DNA of 64,000 nucleotides from Tolypothrix campylonemoides VB511288 (GTDB taxonomy: Bacteria > Cyanobacteriota > Cyanobacteriia > Cyanobacteriales > Nostocaceae): positions 172,959-236,958 of the forward strand of contig JXCB02000027.1 in the NCBI GenBank assembly GCA_000828075.3, read 5' to 3'. A program made the translations under genes and the position numbers. The stretch's first letter is position 1. Every line of letters begins with the position of its first letter. A model generated the notes under the pieces. The model made no database searches and was not told where the DNA came from. It worked only from the letters and a program-made list of their open reading frames with translations. Below, in pieces: positions 8,270 through 16,191 of the stretch.

Positions 8270-9220
8270 TTACACCTTCTGTACAAACCGACGCCCAAGT
8301 AAACCTTGGGGTCGAACTAACAGCATAATAAATAGGATGCCAAAGGAAACAGCATCTTTATACCCTGAGTATTCCCCGGGGACAAACGCCTCCACCAGTC
8401 CAATCACCAAACCTCCTAGCACTGCACCGGGAATACTCCCCAAACCCCCCAAGACAATAACTGATAACCCCCTCAACCCAAAACTCAGTCCAAAATAAGG
8501 TCCTGCAATGCTGACACTAGAAGCAACCAATGTTCCCGCCACTCCTGCAATAAAACTGCTGATAAAAAACGTCAGCACAATAAAGCGATCGCTGTTTATT
8601 CCCAACAAACTTGCGGTCGTTGGATCTTCGGCGATCGCCTGCATTGCCTTACCATACTTTGTGTAATTGATAAATAGAGTCAGAATTGCCACAATTACTA
8701 CTGATATCGCAAAAATCACCAGTTGAACAGTGCGAATCGGAATCGGGTTTTCGGCTGTGCCAAAATTGATAGAAGGTGGCAAATTACCGTAAGTGTTTGC
8801 TGGAAATGTGTAACTTTCTGCTCCTACTAGGTACTGGAGCAAGTTAACAATAACCACTCCTACACCCAAACTGGAAACAACTGTGAGTAAAGGGTCAGAA
8901 CCCCGCTGTCGCAAAGGCAGAAAGGCAAGACGTTCAATTGCCACCCCAACTAACCCTGCAAGGATACTTCCTAAAATCAAGGCAACAGCAAATGGTAGTT
9001 GTATAGGTAGCGATGCATTAGCCAGCAATCCATTAAATCCAAAAGCACCACCTACGAGTGCATATGTCAGATAAGCACCCAAGGTAAAAACTGCACCATG
9101 AGCTAAATTAATGATGCCCAAAATGGAGTAAACCAAGGTGTATCCCAAGGCAAAAATAGCGTAGACACTGCCTATGGATAAACCATTTAACAACTTTTGT
9201 AAAACCAGATTTATCTCCAT
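8270..9220 (-). CDS. livH: Branched-chain/neutral amino acid ABC transporter permease, LivH (NatD) type
   Basis: 316 residues with about eight membrane helices. N-terminal NGLSIGSVYAIFALGYTLVY and GIINLAHGAVFTLGAY are classic LivH motifs; AIAEDPTTASLLGINSDR is the coupling loop, and GLRGLSVIVLGGLGSIPGAVLGG follows near the C-terminus with its pieces at the usual spacing. It forms the membrane channel with LivM. Only 7 bp separate it from the upstream binding-protein gene, so the two are co-transcribed. Confidence 0.92.
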   Translation of the reverse strand: MEINLVLQKLLNGLSIGSVYAIFALGYTLVYSILGIINLAHGAVFTLGAYLTYALVGGAFGFNGLLANASLPIQLPFAVALILGSILAGLVGVAIERLAFLPLRQRGSDPLLTVVSSLGVGVVIVNLLQYLVGAESYTFPANTYGNLPPSINFGTAENPIPIRTVQLVIFAISVVIVAILTLFINYTKYGKAMQAIAEDPTTASLLGINSDRFIVLTFFISSFIAGVAGTLVASSVSIAGPYFGLSFGLRGLSVIVLGGLGSIPGAVLGGLVIGLVEAFVPGEYSGYKDAVSFGILFIMLLVRPQGLLGRRFVQKV

Positions 9221-9227
9221 ATTGCTG

Positions 9228-10472
9228 CTATTTTAAGAATACAAATTTGCCATTATTTCCGTCTTTATCCATCTTAATTTGGGAGACGTAAAAATCTTTT
9301 TGAACGATATCACCAACTGGTGTGAAAGAGATTGCACCCAGAGGAGTGTTATATTTTCCTGCTAGTAATTGCTTATTTAATTCAGTCCGCAGTTTATCAA
9401 GAGACATTGTACTAACTTTGGTCTTTTTATCCAAAGCTTTCAGAGCTTCTACATACACTTGCACTGCTGTAAAAGATTGAGCGCTGAATTGAGCAGGTTC
9501 TTTTTTGTATTGAGTAACATAGGTTTTGTGAAATGTTTTATTAATCTCACCCGGCTGTTCAGGGCTGTAAGCTTGAGCAATCAACACGCCATCGCAAAGC
9601 GCTTTACATACTGAGAAGACATTTGGTGTGTTCAAGCCATTGCCACCTACAATGATGCCTTTATAACCCAGTTCCCGCAGTTGTCTAACTAAGTTACCTC
9701 CGTCGGCAGCCAAACCAGATATGATTACCAAATCGGGTTTTAAGTTAAGAGCATTGGTGGCTTGAGCTTGAAAGTCCGTGTCTGAAGTTTGGAACTTTTG
9801 AACTGTTACCAATTCCAGCCCTTGGTCCTTAACTGTCTTCTGAAAAATTTCTGTTTCTGACTTGTTAAAGGCATCGTTTTGAGCGTAAAACACTGCCACT
9901 CTTTTAATATTAGGATTCTGCTTGAGCGCAGCTTTTACCGAATTAGGAGCGACTATAGAAACTGGTGCCGATATACGCGCTACGTAATCACCAATTTCCG
10001 GAATTCCTTTTGCCGTAGTTGATGCTCCAAGCACTGGAACTTTAGCACGATCTGCAATCGGAGCGGCACTAAAAGCTTGCTGTGATAAAGTAGGACCAAC
10101 AATACCAACAACTTTATCTTTGTTAATTAAAGTTTGAAAAGCATTAATTGCTCCGGCTTCATCTCCGCCAGTATCTTGCATAACTAATCGAATTGGAGTG
10201 CCATTGATGCCACCCTTATCATTGAAATACTTCTCCGCCATTCTGGCTCCAACAAATCCCTCTTGACCAAGTAACGCCACGTTGCTCGTTTGTGCCAAGG
10301 CAATACCAATAGGAATAGCACCAGATGTACTTGTTGTCGCTGCGGCGTTGGTTGCAGAATTCGGGGTGCTGTTAGTTGCAGTTTTTGTACTAGTGTTAGC
10401 GCCGCCGCAGGCTGTTAGCAGCATAGCGCAGGTCGTGAATATTGCAGTTGTAATAGCAGCAGGTTGTTTCAT
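9228..10472 (-). CDS. livK: Amino-acid ABC transporter periplasmic binding lipoprotein, LivK (NatB) type
   Basis: 414 residues and first gene of the operon. The N-terminus is a lipoprotein signal with lipobox LLTAC (Cys 22), then a threonine/alanine/serine-rich linker. The body is a type I periplasmic binding fold of the LivJ/LivK family (IGIALAQTSNVALLGQEGF; RLVMQDTGGDEAGAINAF; GIVGPTLSQQAFSAAP). It captures amino acids outside the inner membrane and delivers them to LivHM. The operon promoter should lie in the AT-rich bases just above 10472; I could not identify an NtcA-type box with confidence. Confidence 0.92.
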   Translation of the reverse strand: MKQPAAITTAIFTTCAMLLTACGGANTSTKTATNSTPNSATNAAATTSTSGAIPIGIALAQTSNVALLGQEGFVGARMAEKYFNDKGGINGTPIRLVMQDTGGDEAGAINAFQTLINKDKVVGIVGPTLSQQAFSAAPIADRAKVPVLGASTTAKGIPEIGDYVARISAPVSIVAPNSVKAALKQNPNIKRVAVFYAQNDAFNKSETEIFQKTVKDQGLELVTVQKFQTSDTDFQAQATNALNLKPDLVIISGLAADGGNLVRQLRELGYKGIIVGGNGLNTPNVFSVCKALCDGVLIAQAYSPEQPGEINKTFHKTYVTQYKKEPAQFSAQSFTAVQVYVEALKALDKKTKVSTMSLDKLRTELNKQLLAGKYNTPLGAISFTPVGDIVQKDFYVSQIKMDKDGNNGKFVFLK

Positions 10473-11015
10473 AGTCGAGGAATGCTAACTTTAGTATTAG
10501 TCTTGACAAAAGTAAAGTATATAAGACTGTTTATAGTTCAAGACTGTTTCTGTATGTTCGCTATACTCATTAAGAGTACTTTGACAAGAATTGTATTAAA
10601 TCATTTTTATTTCATCATGCAAAATCAAAGCCTCCAAGTTATTTTCATAGAACTTCTTGGTTTAAACAAACTTTACAGATAGTTTGCCATTTTCAGGCTT
10701 TAAGCTCAAGTCAAAAAAAGGGGCAAACAGACAAAGTATGCAAGAATTTAGTCCTTTAGAAAAGTAGACTGATTGCATATAGCGGTTAGCGGTTCTCAAC
10801 TGAATAAAATGTAGTTCTAGATTCTTGTGGAATGGGCAGAACAGCCATTAGTGTCAACAATCACGTTCAAACCTTTATCGTACGTTGATTTCACCCCACT
10901 CGCTGACCGCCAGAGGCACACGCTGCACGTGCCTCGTTCTGAACGGGCTTTCTGGCCCGTTCCACAAGAAATTTTTGGATACTTTTTTATTTGGAAGTCC
11001 CTAAGCTGTGCGTGT
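10473..11015. other. Non-coding gap with inverted-repeat element (about 10822-10974)
   Basis: No convincing gene. The left part is AT-rich and should hold the livK promoter. TTCTTGTGGAATGGGC near 10822 is matched by its near reverse complement GCCCGTTCCACAAGAA near 10957. Between them are two smaller hairpins: a GAGGCACGTGCAG / GTGCCTC-type pair, and GAACGGGC-TTTCTG-GCCCGTTC. This looks like a small dispersed palindromic element; the GTGGAACGGGC...GCCCG motif is common in cyanobacterial intergenic DNA. Confidence 0.5.
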
Positions 11016-11666
11016 CTACACCATTCCTACCGCCATGCGAGACTTAAACGCTTCGATGATCTGCGGTGTCGCCTCAGTCGTTTGCCACGCTGGACGTGCA
11101 AGCAACCGATCGCACCAAGCACTCAATTTTGGATAATCACTCAAGGACACACCTCCTCTCGGCAACCACGGTACTACAGTACCAGCCACAACCTCAGCTA
11201 AAGTTAGGTTTTGGCTGCCAAAGTAAGGGCGTTCATCTAATACATTCTCAAAAAACTTGAGTACCGTTGCCGCTTTCTGCTTTGCCTGTTCGATTTTTTC
11301 TGGATTTCCTCCACCTAAGCCTAACATCACCGGAAACAGTGGAGCAGTGGTAGGCAACAACTCATTCACAGTGACTAGTTGCACCATTCGGGCGATCGCC
11401 AAATCCTTGGCATCAGTTGGCAACATCGCAGGCTTGGGGTACTTTGCCTCTAAATAATCTAAAATTGCCAAAGACTCTACTATATTAAAACCATCGTCTA
11501 CCAAAACTGGAATGTGGTGGAAGGGGTTCAGCGCCAAAAATTCTGGTTGAAACTGTTCGCCATCCAGTTTCACCTCCACCAATTCAAACTCAAGTTCTTT
11601 CTCCAACAGAGTAATCCAGACACGGCGAGAATTTGGAGAAATCGGCTCGTGATACAGCTTCAACAT
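11016..11666 (-). CDS. Glutathione S-transferase family protein
   Basis: 216 residues. The N-terminal thioredoxin-fold part (MLKLYHEPISPNSRRVWI) has a serine in the SPNS position used to activate glutathione. NPFHHIPVLVDDGFNIVESLAIL holds, in two adjoining pieces, the cis-proline VPVL-like loop and the ES glutathione-binding pair. The C-terminal helical domain includes LTLAEVVAGT and PKLSAWCDRLLARPAWQ. It likely conjugates or reduces electrophiles in the cytosol; the substrate is unknown. It stands alone, divergent from rsmG. Confidence 0.88.
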   Translation of the reverse strand: MLKLYHEPISPNSRRVWITLLEKELEFELVEVKLDGEQFQPEFLALNPFHHIPVLVDDGFNIVESLAILDYLEAKYPKPAMLPTDAKDLAIARMVQLVTVNELLPTTAPLFPVMLGLGGGNPEKIEQAKQKAATVLKFFENVLDERPYFGSQNLTLAEVVAGTVVPWLPRGGVSLSDYPKLSAWCDRLLARPAWQTTEATPQIIEAFKSRMAVGMV

Positions 11667-11783
11667 GGGAAAAACTTACAATTTTATAAATAGGGTGGGC
11701 ATTGCCACCATATACCCTACACTCAATAGAATTGCTTTCACAATAAAGAAAGAAAACTTGCGATACAATCCAAAGCGATTTGT

Positions 11784-12668
11784 GTGACTGTGAACAACTT
11801 GAAATTGCCTTCTTTGCCTGAAATGGCAAATATTTGGCAGCAAACTCTTAATTGGACCCCCACTGTCCAACAGCAGGTGCAATTCCAACAGCTTTACGAA
11901 TTCATCCTAGAAGGTAACCGCCAGTTTAACCTAACTCGCATTACCGACCCCCAAGAGTTTTGGGAAAAACATCTTTGGGATTCTCTACGAGGAATTGCCC
12001 CTTTGTTGAGAGATGGGGAAGCAGGGGAAGGAATCAATTCAAAATTCAAAATTCAAAATTCAAAATTAGAAGTTTCTCCCTCCGAACCCTCCGAACCCTC
12101 ACTCCCTCACTCCCTCACTCCCTCACTCCCTCACTCCCTCACTCCCTCATCTTCCCCCACTTCCCTATCTTTCATAGATATCGGCACGGGTGCGGGTTTT
12201 CCAGGAATTCCAGTTGCAATTACTGTAGCTAATTCTACTGTAACTCTGCTTGATTCTACTCAGAAAAAAATGACGTTTGTTGAAAAAGTGAGGGCTGCGC
12301 TTGACCTGACCAATGTTAAAACTCTTACTGGCAGATCTGAAGAAGTCGGTCAGCAACCTCAGCACCGACAAAGGTATGATGTTGCCCTTATTCGCGCTGT
12401 TGGGACAGCCTCTGTCTGTGCAGAATATACGCTACCATTGCTTAAGCAAGGTGGTTTAGCCGTAATCTACCGGGGCAATTGGACAGAAGAAGAAACAAAA
12501 GCTTTGGAAAATGCTGTTAATCAGTTGGGTGGTGTCATTGAATCAATTGAAAAATTTACAACTCCCTTAACTGATAGCATCCGTCACTGCCTTTACTTGC
12601 GTAAAGTAGCAACCACACCAGTTCAGTTTCCCCGTCCTGTTGGTGTACCCACCCAAAAGCCGCTTTAG
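11784..12668 (+). CDS. rsmG: 16S rRNA (guanine(527)-N(7))-methyltransferase RsmG with in-frame repeat insertion
   Basis: 294 residues, longer than the usual 210-250. RsmG adds an N7-methyl group to G527 of 16S rRNA using SAM. Visible motifs are NRQFNLTRITDPQEFWEKHL, the SAM loop IDIGTGAGFPGIP, VTLLDSTQKKMTFV and ALIRAVG. Between the N-terminal helices and the SAM loop (about residues 83-130) is a low-complexity stretch rich in PHSLTPSL. It is the translation of a heptamer (ATTCAAA) tract and a six-copy CACTCCCT tract. Removing it restores the normal family spacing. Frame and catalytic motifs are intact, so the enzyme is probably functional with a flexible surface loop. An alternative start is the ATG at 11820. 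Confidence 0.9.
   Translation: MTVNNLKLPSLPEMANIWQQTLNWTPTVQQQVQFQQLYEFILEGNRQFNLTRITDPQEFWEKHLWDSLRGIAPLLRDGEAGEGINSKFKIQNSKLEVSPSEPSEPSLPHSLTPSLPHSLTPSSSPTSLSFIDIGTGAGFPGIPVAITVANSTVTLLDSTQKKMTFVEKVRAALDLTNVKTLTGRSEEVGQQPQHRQRYDVALIRAVGTASVCAEYTLPLLKQGGLAVIYRGNWTEEETKALENAVNQLGGVIESIEKFTTPLTDSIRHCLYLRKVATTPVQFPRPVGVPTQKPL
12037..12149 (+). repeat. Heptamer (ATTCAAA)n and octamer (CACTCCCT)6 tracts inside rsmG
   Basis: About four 7-base ATTCAAA units, then two 9-base CCCTCCGAA units, then six exact 8-base CACTCCCT units (12100-12147). All are read in frame by rsmG. Related octamers occur inside the alpha-mannosidase gene (28368-28407) and, in opposite orientation, directly after rsmG. Confidence 0.9.
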
Positions 12669-12791
12669 GAGGAGTGAGGGAGTGAGGGAGGGAGAGAGGG
12701 AGGGAGAGAGGGAGGGAGGGGGGAGAGAGGGAGGGAGGAGGGAGGGAGGGAGTGAGGGAGGGAGTGAGGGAGAGAGGGAGAGAGGGAGAGC
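12669..12791. repeat. Polypurine GGGAG/GTGAGGGA tract with G-quadruplex potential
   Basis: About 120 bases between convergent rsmG and sodA whose plus strand is nearly all purine (GAGGGAGTGAGGGAGGGAGA and variants). It contains several GGG runs separated by one to seven bases (for example 12688-12722), fitting the usual G-quadruplex pattern. It lies in the 3' untranslated end of rsmG and might slow polymerase or end transcription (inference). It is the reverse orientation of the CACTCCCT tract inside rsmG. Confidence 0.85.
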
Positions 12792-12829
12792 AAAGAAATA
12801 ACTTCGCCCTCATCCCCCCTGTCCCCCTG

Positions 12830-13573
12830 TCATGCAGCTTTACTCGCTGCTGCAAATCGCCTATTAATCTCATCCCAGTTCAGGACATTCCACCAAGCAT
12901 CCAAGTAGTCGGCGCGGCGGTTTTGGTACTTGAGGTAATATGCGTGTTCCCACACGTCATTGCCCATAATTGGGTAGTTACCTTCAAAAAGAGGGCTGTC
13001 CTGATTGGCTGTACTTGTCACCTCAAGCTTGCCATCTTTGGTGCGGACTAGCCAAGCCCAACCACTTCCAAAACGACTTGCACCAGCTTCGTTAAACTGC
13101 TTTTTGAATGCAGCAAAATTGCCGAAGTTTTGATTAATGGCGGATGCGATCGCCCCTGTTGGTTCTCCACCACCCTTCGGCTTCATAATTCTCCAAAACA
13201 TCGAGTGGTTTACGTGTCCACCACCGTTATTGCGTACCGTTTTGCGAATATCTTCAGGTACGCTGTTGAGGTCACGCAGCAGTTGTTCAACAGTTCTGTT
13301 TTTCAGTTCTGGATGTTTATCTAATGCTGCATTTAAGTTTTTTACATAAGTCGCATGGTGTTTATCGTGATGAAACCGCATTGTTGCGGCATCGATGTGT
13401 GGTTCCAGCGCCTCGTAGGGATAAGGCAACGGTGGTAGTTCAATAGCGGCTGTTTTACCTGGACTTGGTTTGTTTTGGCTTGGCGCATTCTGTGCCAAGG
13501 CACAAGCATCTAAGGTAAAAGCACCTGCACTAGATCCGAGTAATAATAAGAAATGACGACGATTAATAGCCAT
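12830..13573 (-). CDS. sodA: Superoxide dismutase, Mn type, exported
   Basis: 247 residues, about 40 longer than cytosolic SODs because of an N-terminal export segment. Metal ligands are visible: His in [13 protein letters not shown], His in NHSMFW, and Asp/His in [17 protein letters not shown] and TANQDSP (Gln in the second domain) point to manganese rather than iron. The N-terminus [10 protein letters not shown] resembles a twin-arginine signal, and LDAC (Cys 24) could be a lipobox, so a membrane-anchored extracytoplasmic or thylakoid-lumen enzyme is likely; membrane-bound Mn-SOD is known in Anabaena. It dismutes superoxide to peroxide and oxygen. Confidence 0.93.
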   Translation of the reverse strand: MAINRRHFLLLLGSSAGAFTLDACALAQNAPSQNKPSPGKTAAIELPPLPYPYEALEPHIDAATMRFHHDKHHATYVKNLNAALDKHPELKNRTVEQLLRDLNSVPEDIRKTVRNNGGGHVNHSMFWRIMKPKGGGEPTGAIASAINQNFGNFAAFKKQFNEAGASRFGSGWAWLVRTKDGKLEVTSTANQDSPLFEGNYPIMGNDVWEHAYYLKYQNRRADYLDAWWNVLNWDEINRRFAAASKAA

Positions 13574-13855
13574 AACAGTGATTGCAGCCCAATAATTCTA
13601 ATTTCAGTTGTTATTTTTTGAAATTTAGACTAAATTATATCGATTTTTGATTTTAACCATAGATGGACACAGACAAGTGTAAATTCTTTATAAAAGCTTT
13701 CCCAAGTATTAATAATTACACTACTACTAGTAACTCAAATGATTGTCATATGCTACATACCTTAGAACAATCCGGAAAATCTCCTACTTGTGCGAAAAAT
13801 AAAACGTTCCCATTGAAGACTTATTAGTGGAACGATAATGTCTTTGGAGGTATTG

Positions 13856-14095
13856 ATGCCACACTACTTAAGCAGTCAGCCAACAACTCACTCTGTAAAT
13901 ACCCACTCCAAGGGTTCTACTGATGCCCATACCAATAATCTTATAGGGTTTTCTATTATTTCCTTTCCTGTCGTTCTCCTTTTAGGAATAATTACTTATA
14001 AAAAGTATCGTGTTGCTGTTTTCCGCAGACAAGTTGCTACTTTAGAAAAAATTTGGTTAATGGAAGCTAAAAATAATACTTATAGACAAGAGTGA
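13856..14095 (+). CDS. Small single-pass membrane protein, unknown function
   Basis: 79 residues from ATG 13856, which follows GGAGG at 5-base spacing; an upstream in-frame ATG at 13838 lacks such a site. The N-terminus is polar and rich in Ser/Thr/His/Asn, followed by one hydrophobic helix (IGFSIISFPVVLLLGIITY) and a basic, charged cytoplasmic-type tail (KKYRVAVFRRQVATLEKIW). I do not recognise the family. The good ribosome site and clean membrane architecture argue it is real. Confidence 0.55.
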   Translation: MPHYLSSQPTTHSVNTHSKGSTDAHTNNLIGFSIISFPVVLLLGIITYKKYRVAVFRRQVATLEKIWLMEAKNNTYRQE

Positions 14096-14175
14096 ATACA
14101 GAAAATAACAAATTTGTCTTTGGTTTTTTACAAACTGTATCCAAAACTTGATAAAGAAGACTTTGCAGAAGATGA

Positions 14176-14547
14176 ATTCAAGCGCTGTCTCACCGCTGCA
14201 CGGTAGTATCGGGGAACTTCTTTGAGTCAATACCAGCAGGTGGTGATGTTTACCTGTTCAAGCACATCATCCATGACTGGGATGAGGAAAAATCTATTGC
14301 TATTCTCAAAAACTGTCATCAAGTTATACCACAGCATGGTAAAGTCTTGCTTTTTGAGATGGTCATTCCTCCCCGGAATGAACCATCTTTTAGCAAGTTT
14401 CTTGACCTCAATATGCTAGTTATGGCCGGCGGACGCGAACGTACTGAGGAGGAATATCGGATGCTTCTGCAAGCGGCTGGCTTTCAACTTACCCGGATTA
14501 TTCCTACCTCGTCACCAATTAGCGTAATTGAAGCAGTAAAGATGTAA
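14176..14547 (+). pseudogene. Remnant of SAM-dependent O-methyltransferase (C-terminal part)
   Basis: The frame is open from 14176 to a TAA at 14545 but has no plausible start. The translation contains TVVSGNFFESIPAGGDVYLF, KHIIHDWDEEKSIAILKNC and LLQAAGFQLTRIIPT. These match the last third of hydroxyneurosporene/acetylserotonin-type O-methyltransferases (HDWDDE motif, catalytic His region). Those enzymes are normally about 330-350 residues, so the dimerisation domain and SAM loop are missing. A stop (TGA at 14173) closes the frame upstream. Probably a deletion remnant. Confidence 0.75.
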
Positions 14548-14599
14548 CCATTTTCGATTTTAGATTTTGGATTGGTCTTCAATCTAAAATCTAAAATTG

Positions 14600-15310
14600 C
14601 TACAATTCCCGGACGATAGGTTGACCATCTTTGACTTCGCCCACTAGCACCACATCTGCACAGTTAACGAAAATACCATTTTCCAAAACACCAGGAATAT
14701 TATTTAGTGTTTTTTCTAGATTGACTGGGTCATCAATATTATCAAATTTGACATCTATAACCATGTTGCCTTGGTCGGTGATCACTGGACCTGCTTTTTT
14801 CACGCCCATACGGAGTTCTGGTTTGCCACCAAGTTTTTCAATTGCCCGTGTTACAGGCGTGACTGCCATTGGTATGACTTCTACTGGGACGGCAAAAACA
14901 GAACCGAGTCGGTCAACTAATTTGGCACCATCCACGACTACAATGAATCGATTTGCTAGGTAATCTACAACTTTTTCGCGGGTATGTGCAGCACCACCAC
15001 CTTTAATCAAATTCTTTTGTGGGTCAACTTCATCCGCACCATCAATTGCAAGATCAATGTGGTCAATAGCGTCTAGGGTGGTGAGTGGAATGCCGTACTG
15101 CTTAGCCAGAACTTCTGCTTGAAACGAAGTGGGGACACCAACGATATCTTTCAGTTCGCCCGACTTGAGGCGATCGCCTATAAACTGAATTGCGTACGCT
15201 GTTGTTGACCCTGTACCCAACCCGACAATAGAGCCTGATTGTACCAAGGCGGCGGCGGCTTTGCCAACTTCTTGCTTGCTCAACTTCACGGGGTCTGCTG
15301 CTGCGGTCAT
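14600..15310 (-). CDS. rpiA: Ribose-5-phosphate isomerase A
   Basis: Interconverts ribose 5-phosphate and ribulose 5-phosphate in the pentose-phosphate and Calvin cycles. About 236 residues, standard length. Motifs: [12 protein letters not shown] (phosphate loop), DGADEVDP with the catalytic Asp, and [11 protein letters not shown] with the catalytic Lys/Glu region. The frame extends to a TTG two codons upstream; I chose ATG at 15310 because GAGGAG precedes it. It is monocistronic. Confidence 0.94.
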   Translation of the reverse strand: MTAAADPVKLSKQEVGKAAAALVQSGSIVGLGTGSTTAYAIQFIGDRLKSGELKDIVGVPTSFQAEVLAKQYGIPLTTLDAIDHIDLAIDGADEVDPQKNLIKGGGAAHTREKVVDYLANRFIVVVDGAKLVDRLGSVFAVPVEVIPMAVTPVTRAIEKLGGKPELRMGVKKAGPVITDQGNMVIDVKFDNIDDPVNLEKTLNNIPGVLENGIFVNCADVVLVGEVKDGQPIVREL

Positions 15311-15498
15311 TCCCAAAGCTCCTCAAAAACATACTATAGAACATAGTAGTGGGCAGATGACACCGCCTAAAACTAATAGCCCATTTTTATCAATCAATAG
15401 CTGACGGAAATTTGATTTTTGCAGTAGAAACCGCTTGATTATGGTCAAGAAGTACTTTTGTTAATTTTAATCGCCAATTCCAAGCATGACGTATACAC

Positions 15499-16191
15499 TC
15501 ATTTTTCAAACTTCTTAATAATAGACTGTGCTACTTTATGATGAGGAATAATGAATTTTCTTCCTTCAGAATCCATAATTTTCACTGACCTCCACCCAAT
15601 CTCAAAAACTTCACCTACGACATCATCAATAGAGATGTGATCACCTTCATCAAATGGACGAGCCAGCAAAATTATGATACCTGAAAAAATGTTGCTCAGT
15701 GTGTCTTGAAGCGCCAAGCCAACAGCAAGTGTTCCCACACCTAAAGAAATTGAAATCCCAGCAACATCTATTCCCCAAACAATTGCAAGAACAATTAAAA
15801 ATCCAATAACAATCAAAGCTCCTCGGCACAATTCTACTGCAACCCGAGGAACGCGACCACGCCAAGAATTACGGCTTGCAGAAATAAAAAGAATTTCATC
15901 AACTAATGATAACCCAGTGTTAATAATTGCTATCCATAATAAAGTATTAATAATTTTTGAAAACAAAAAAAAGGAAGACCAAACTTTAGAAACTAAAATA
16001 CTCAGAGACAGTAAAGGAATTAACCAGTTACGAATAATCCTAAAAGTATCGCTCAAACTTAAACCATGATATTCACACAAATATTCAAGTTCAGCGCTGA
16101 CTACAGTTGCCATCATTTGTCCAATAACAAGATAAATACCTGGCAAAAATATATTGTTGATTAAATTATAACCTAAAATATTTTCTAGCAT
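15499..16191 (-). CDS. MscS-family mechanosensitive channel, short form
   Basis: 230 residues. Several membrane helices precede the MscS pore signature: LGVGTLAVGLALQDTLSNIF and SGIIILLARPFDEGD, with the Gly/Ala-rich TM3. The beta domain follows (VGEVFEIGWRSVKIMDSEGR, KFIIPHHKVA). It ends right after the beta domain, so the C-terminal alpha/beta vestibule of E. coli MscS (286 residues) is missing. Its start overlaps the end of the upstream Cache-domain gene by 26 bases, so the two are probably translationally coupled. A role in osmotic release or in ligand-modulated gating with the partner is inference. Confidence 0.85.
   Translation of the reverse strand: MLENILGYNLINNIFLPGIYLVIGQMMATVVSAELEYLCEYHGLSLSDTFRIIRNWLIPLLSLSILVSKVWSSFFLFSKIINTLLWIAIINTGLSLVDEILFISASRNSWRGRVPRVAVELCRGALIVIGFLIVLAIVWGIDVAGISISLGVGTLAVGLALQDTLSNIFSGIIILLARPFDEGDHISIDDVVGEVFEIGWRSVKIMDSEGRKFIIPHHKVAQSIIKKFEK

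Noticed and set aside
12100-12147. Possible CRISPR array from evenly spaced repeats
   Set aside because: Units are contiguous 8-mers without spacers. No spacer-separated direct repeats or cas genes were seen anywhere in the window.
11960-12232. 90-codon frame within rsmG rich in PSLPHSLT
   Set aside because: It is open only because the octamer repeat has no stop in any forward frame; rsmG in the other frame has the methyltransferase motifs.
12556-12873. Minus-strand 105-codon frame with PSLPLSLP stretches
   Set aside because: It is a translation of the polypurine tract's complement; there is no start signal or family similarity.
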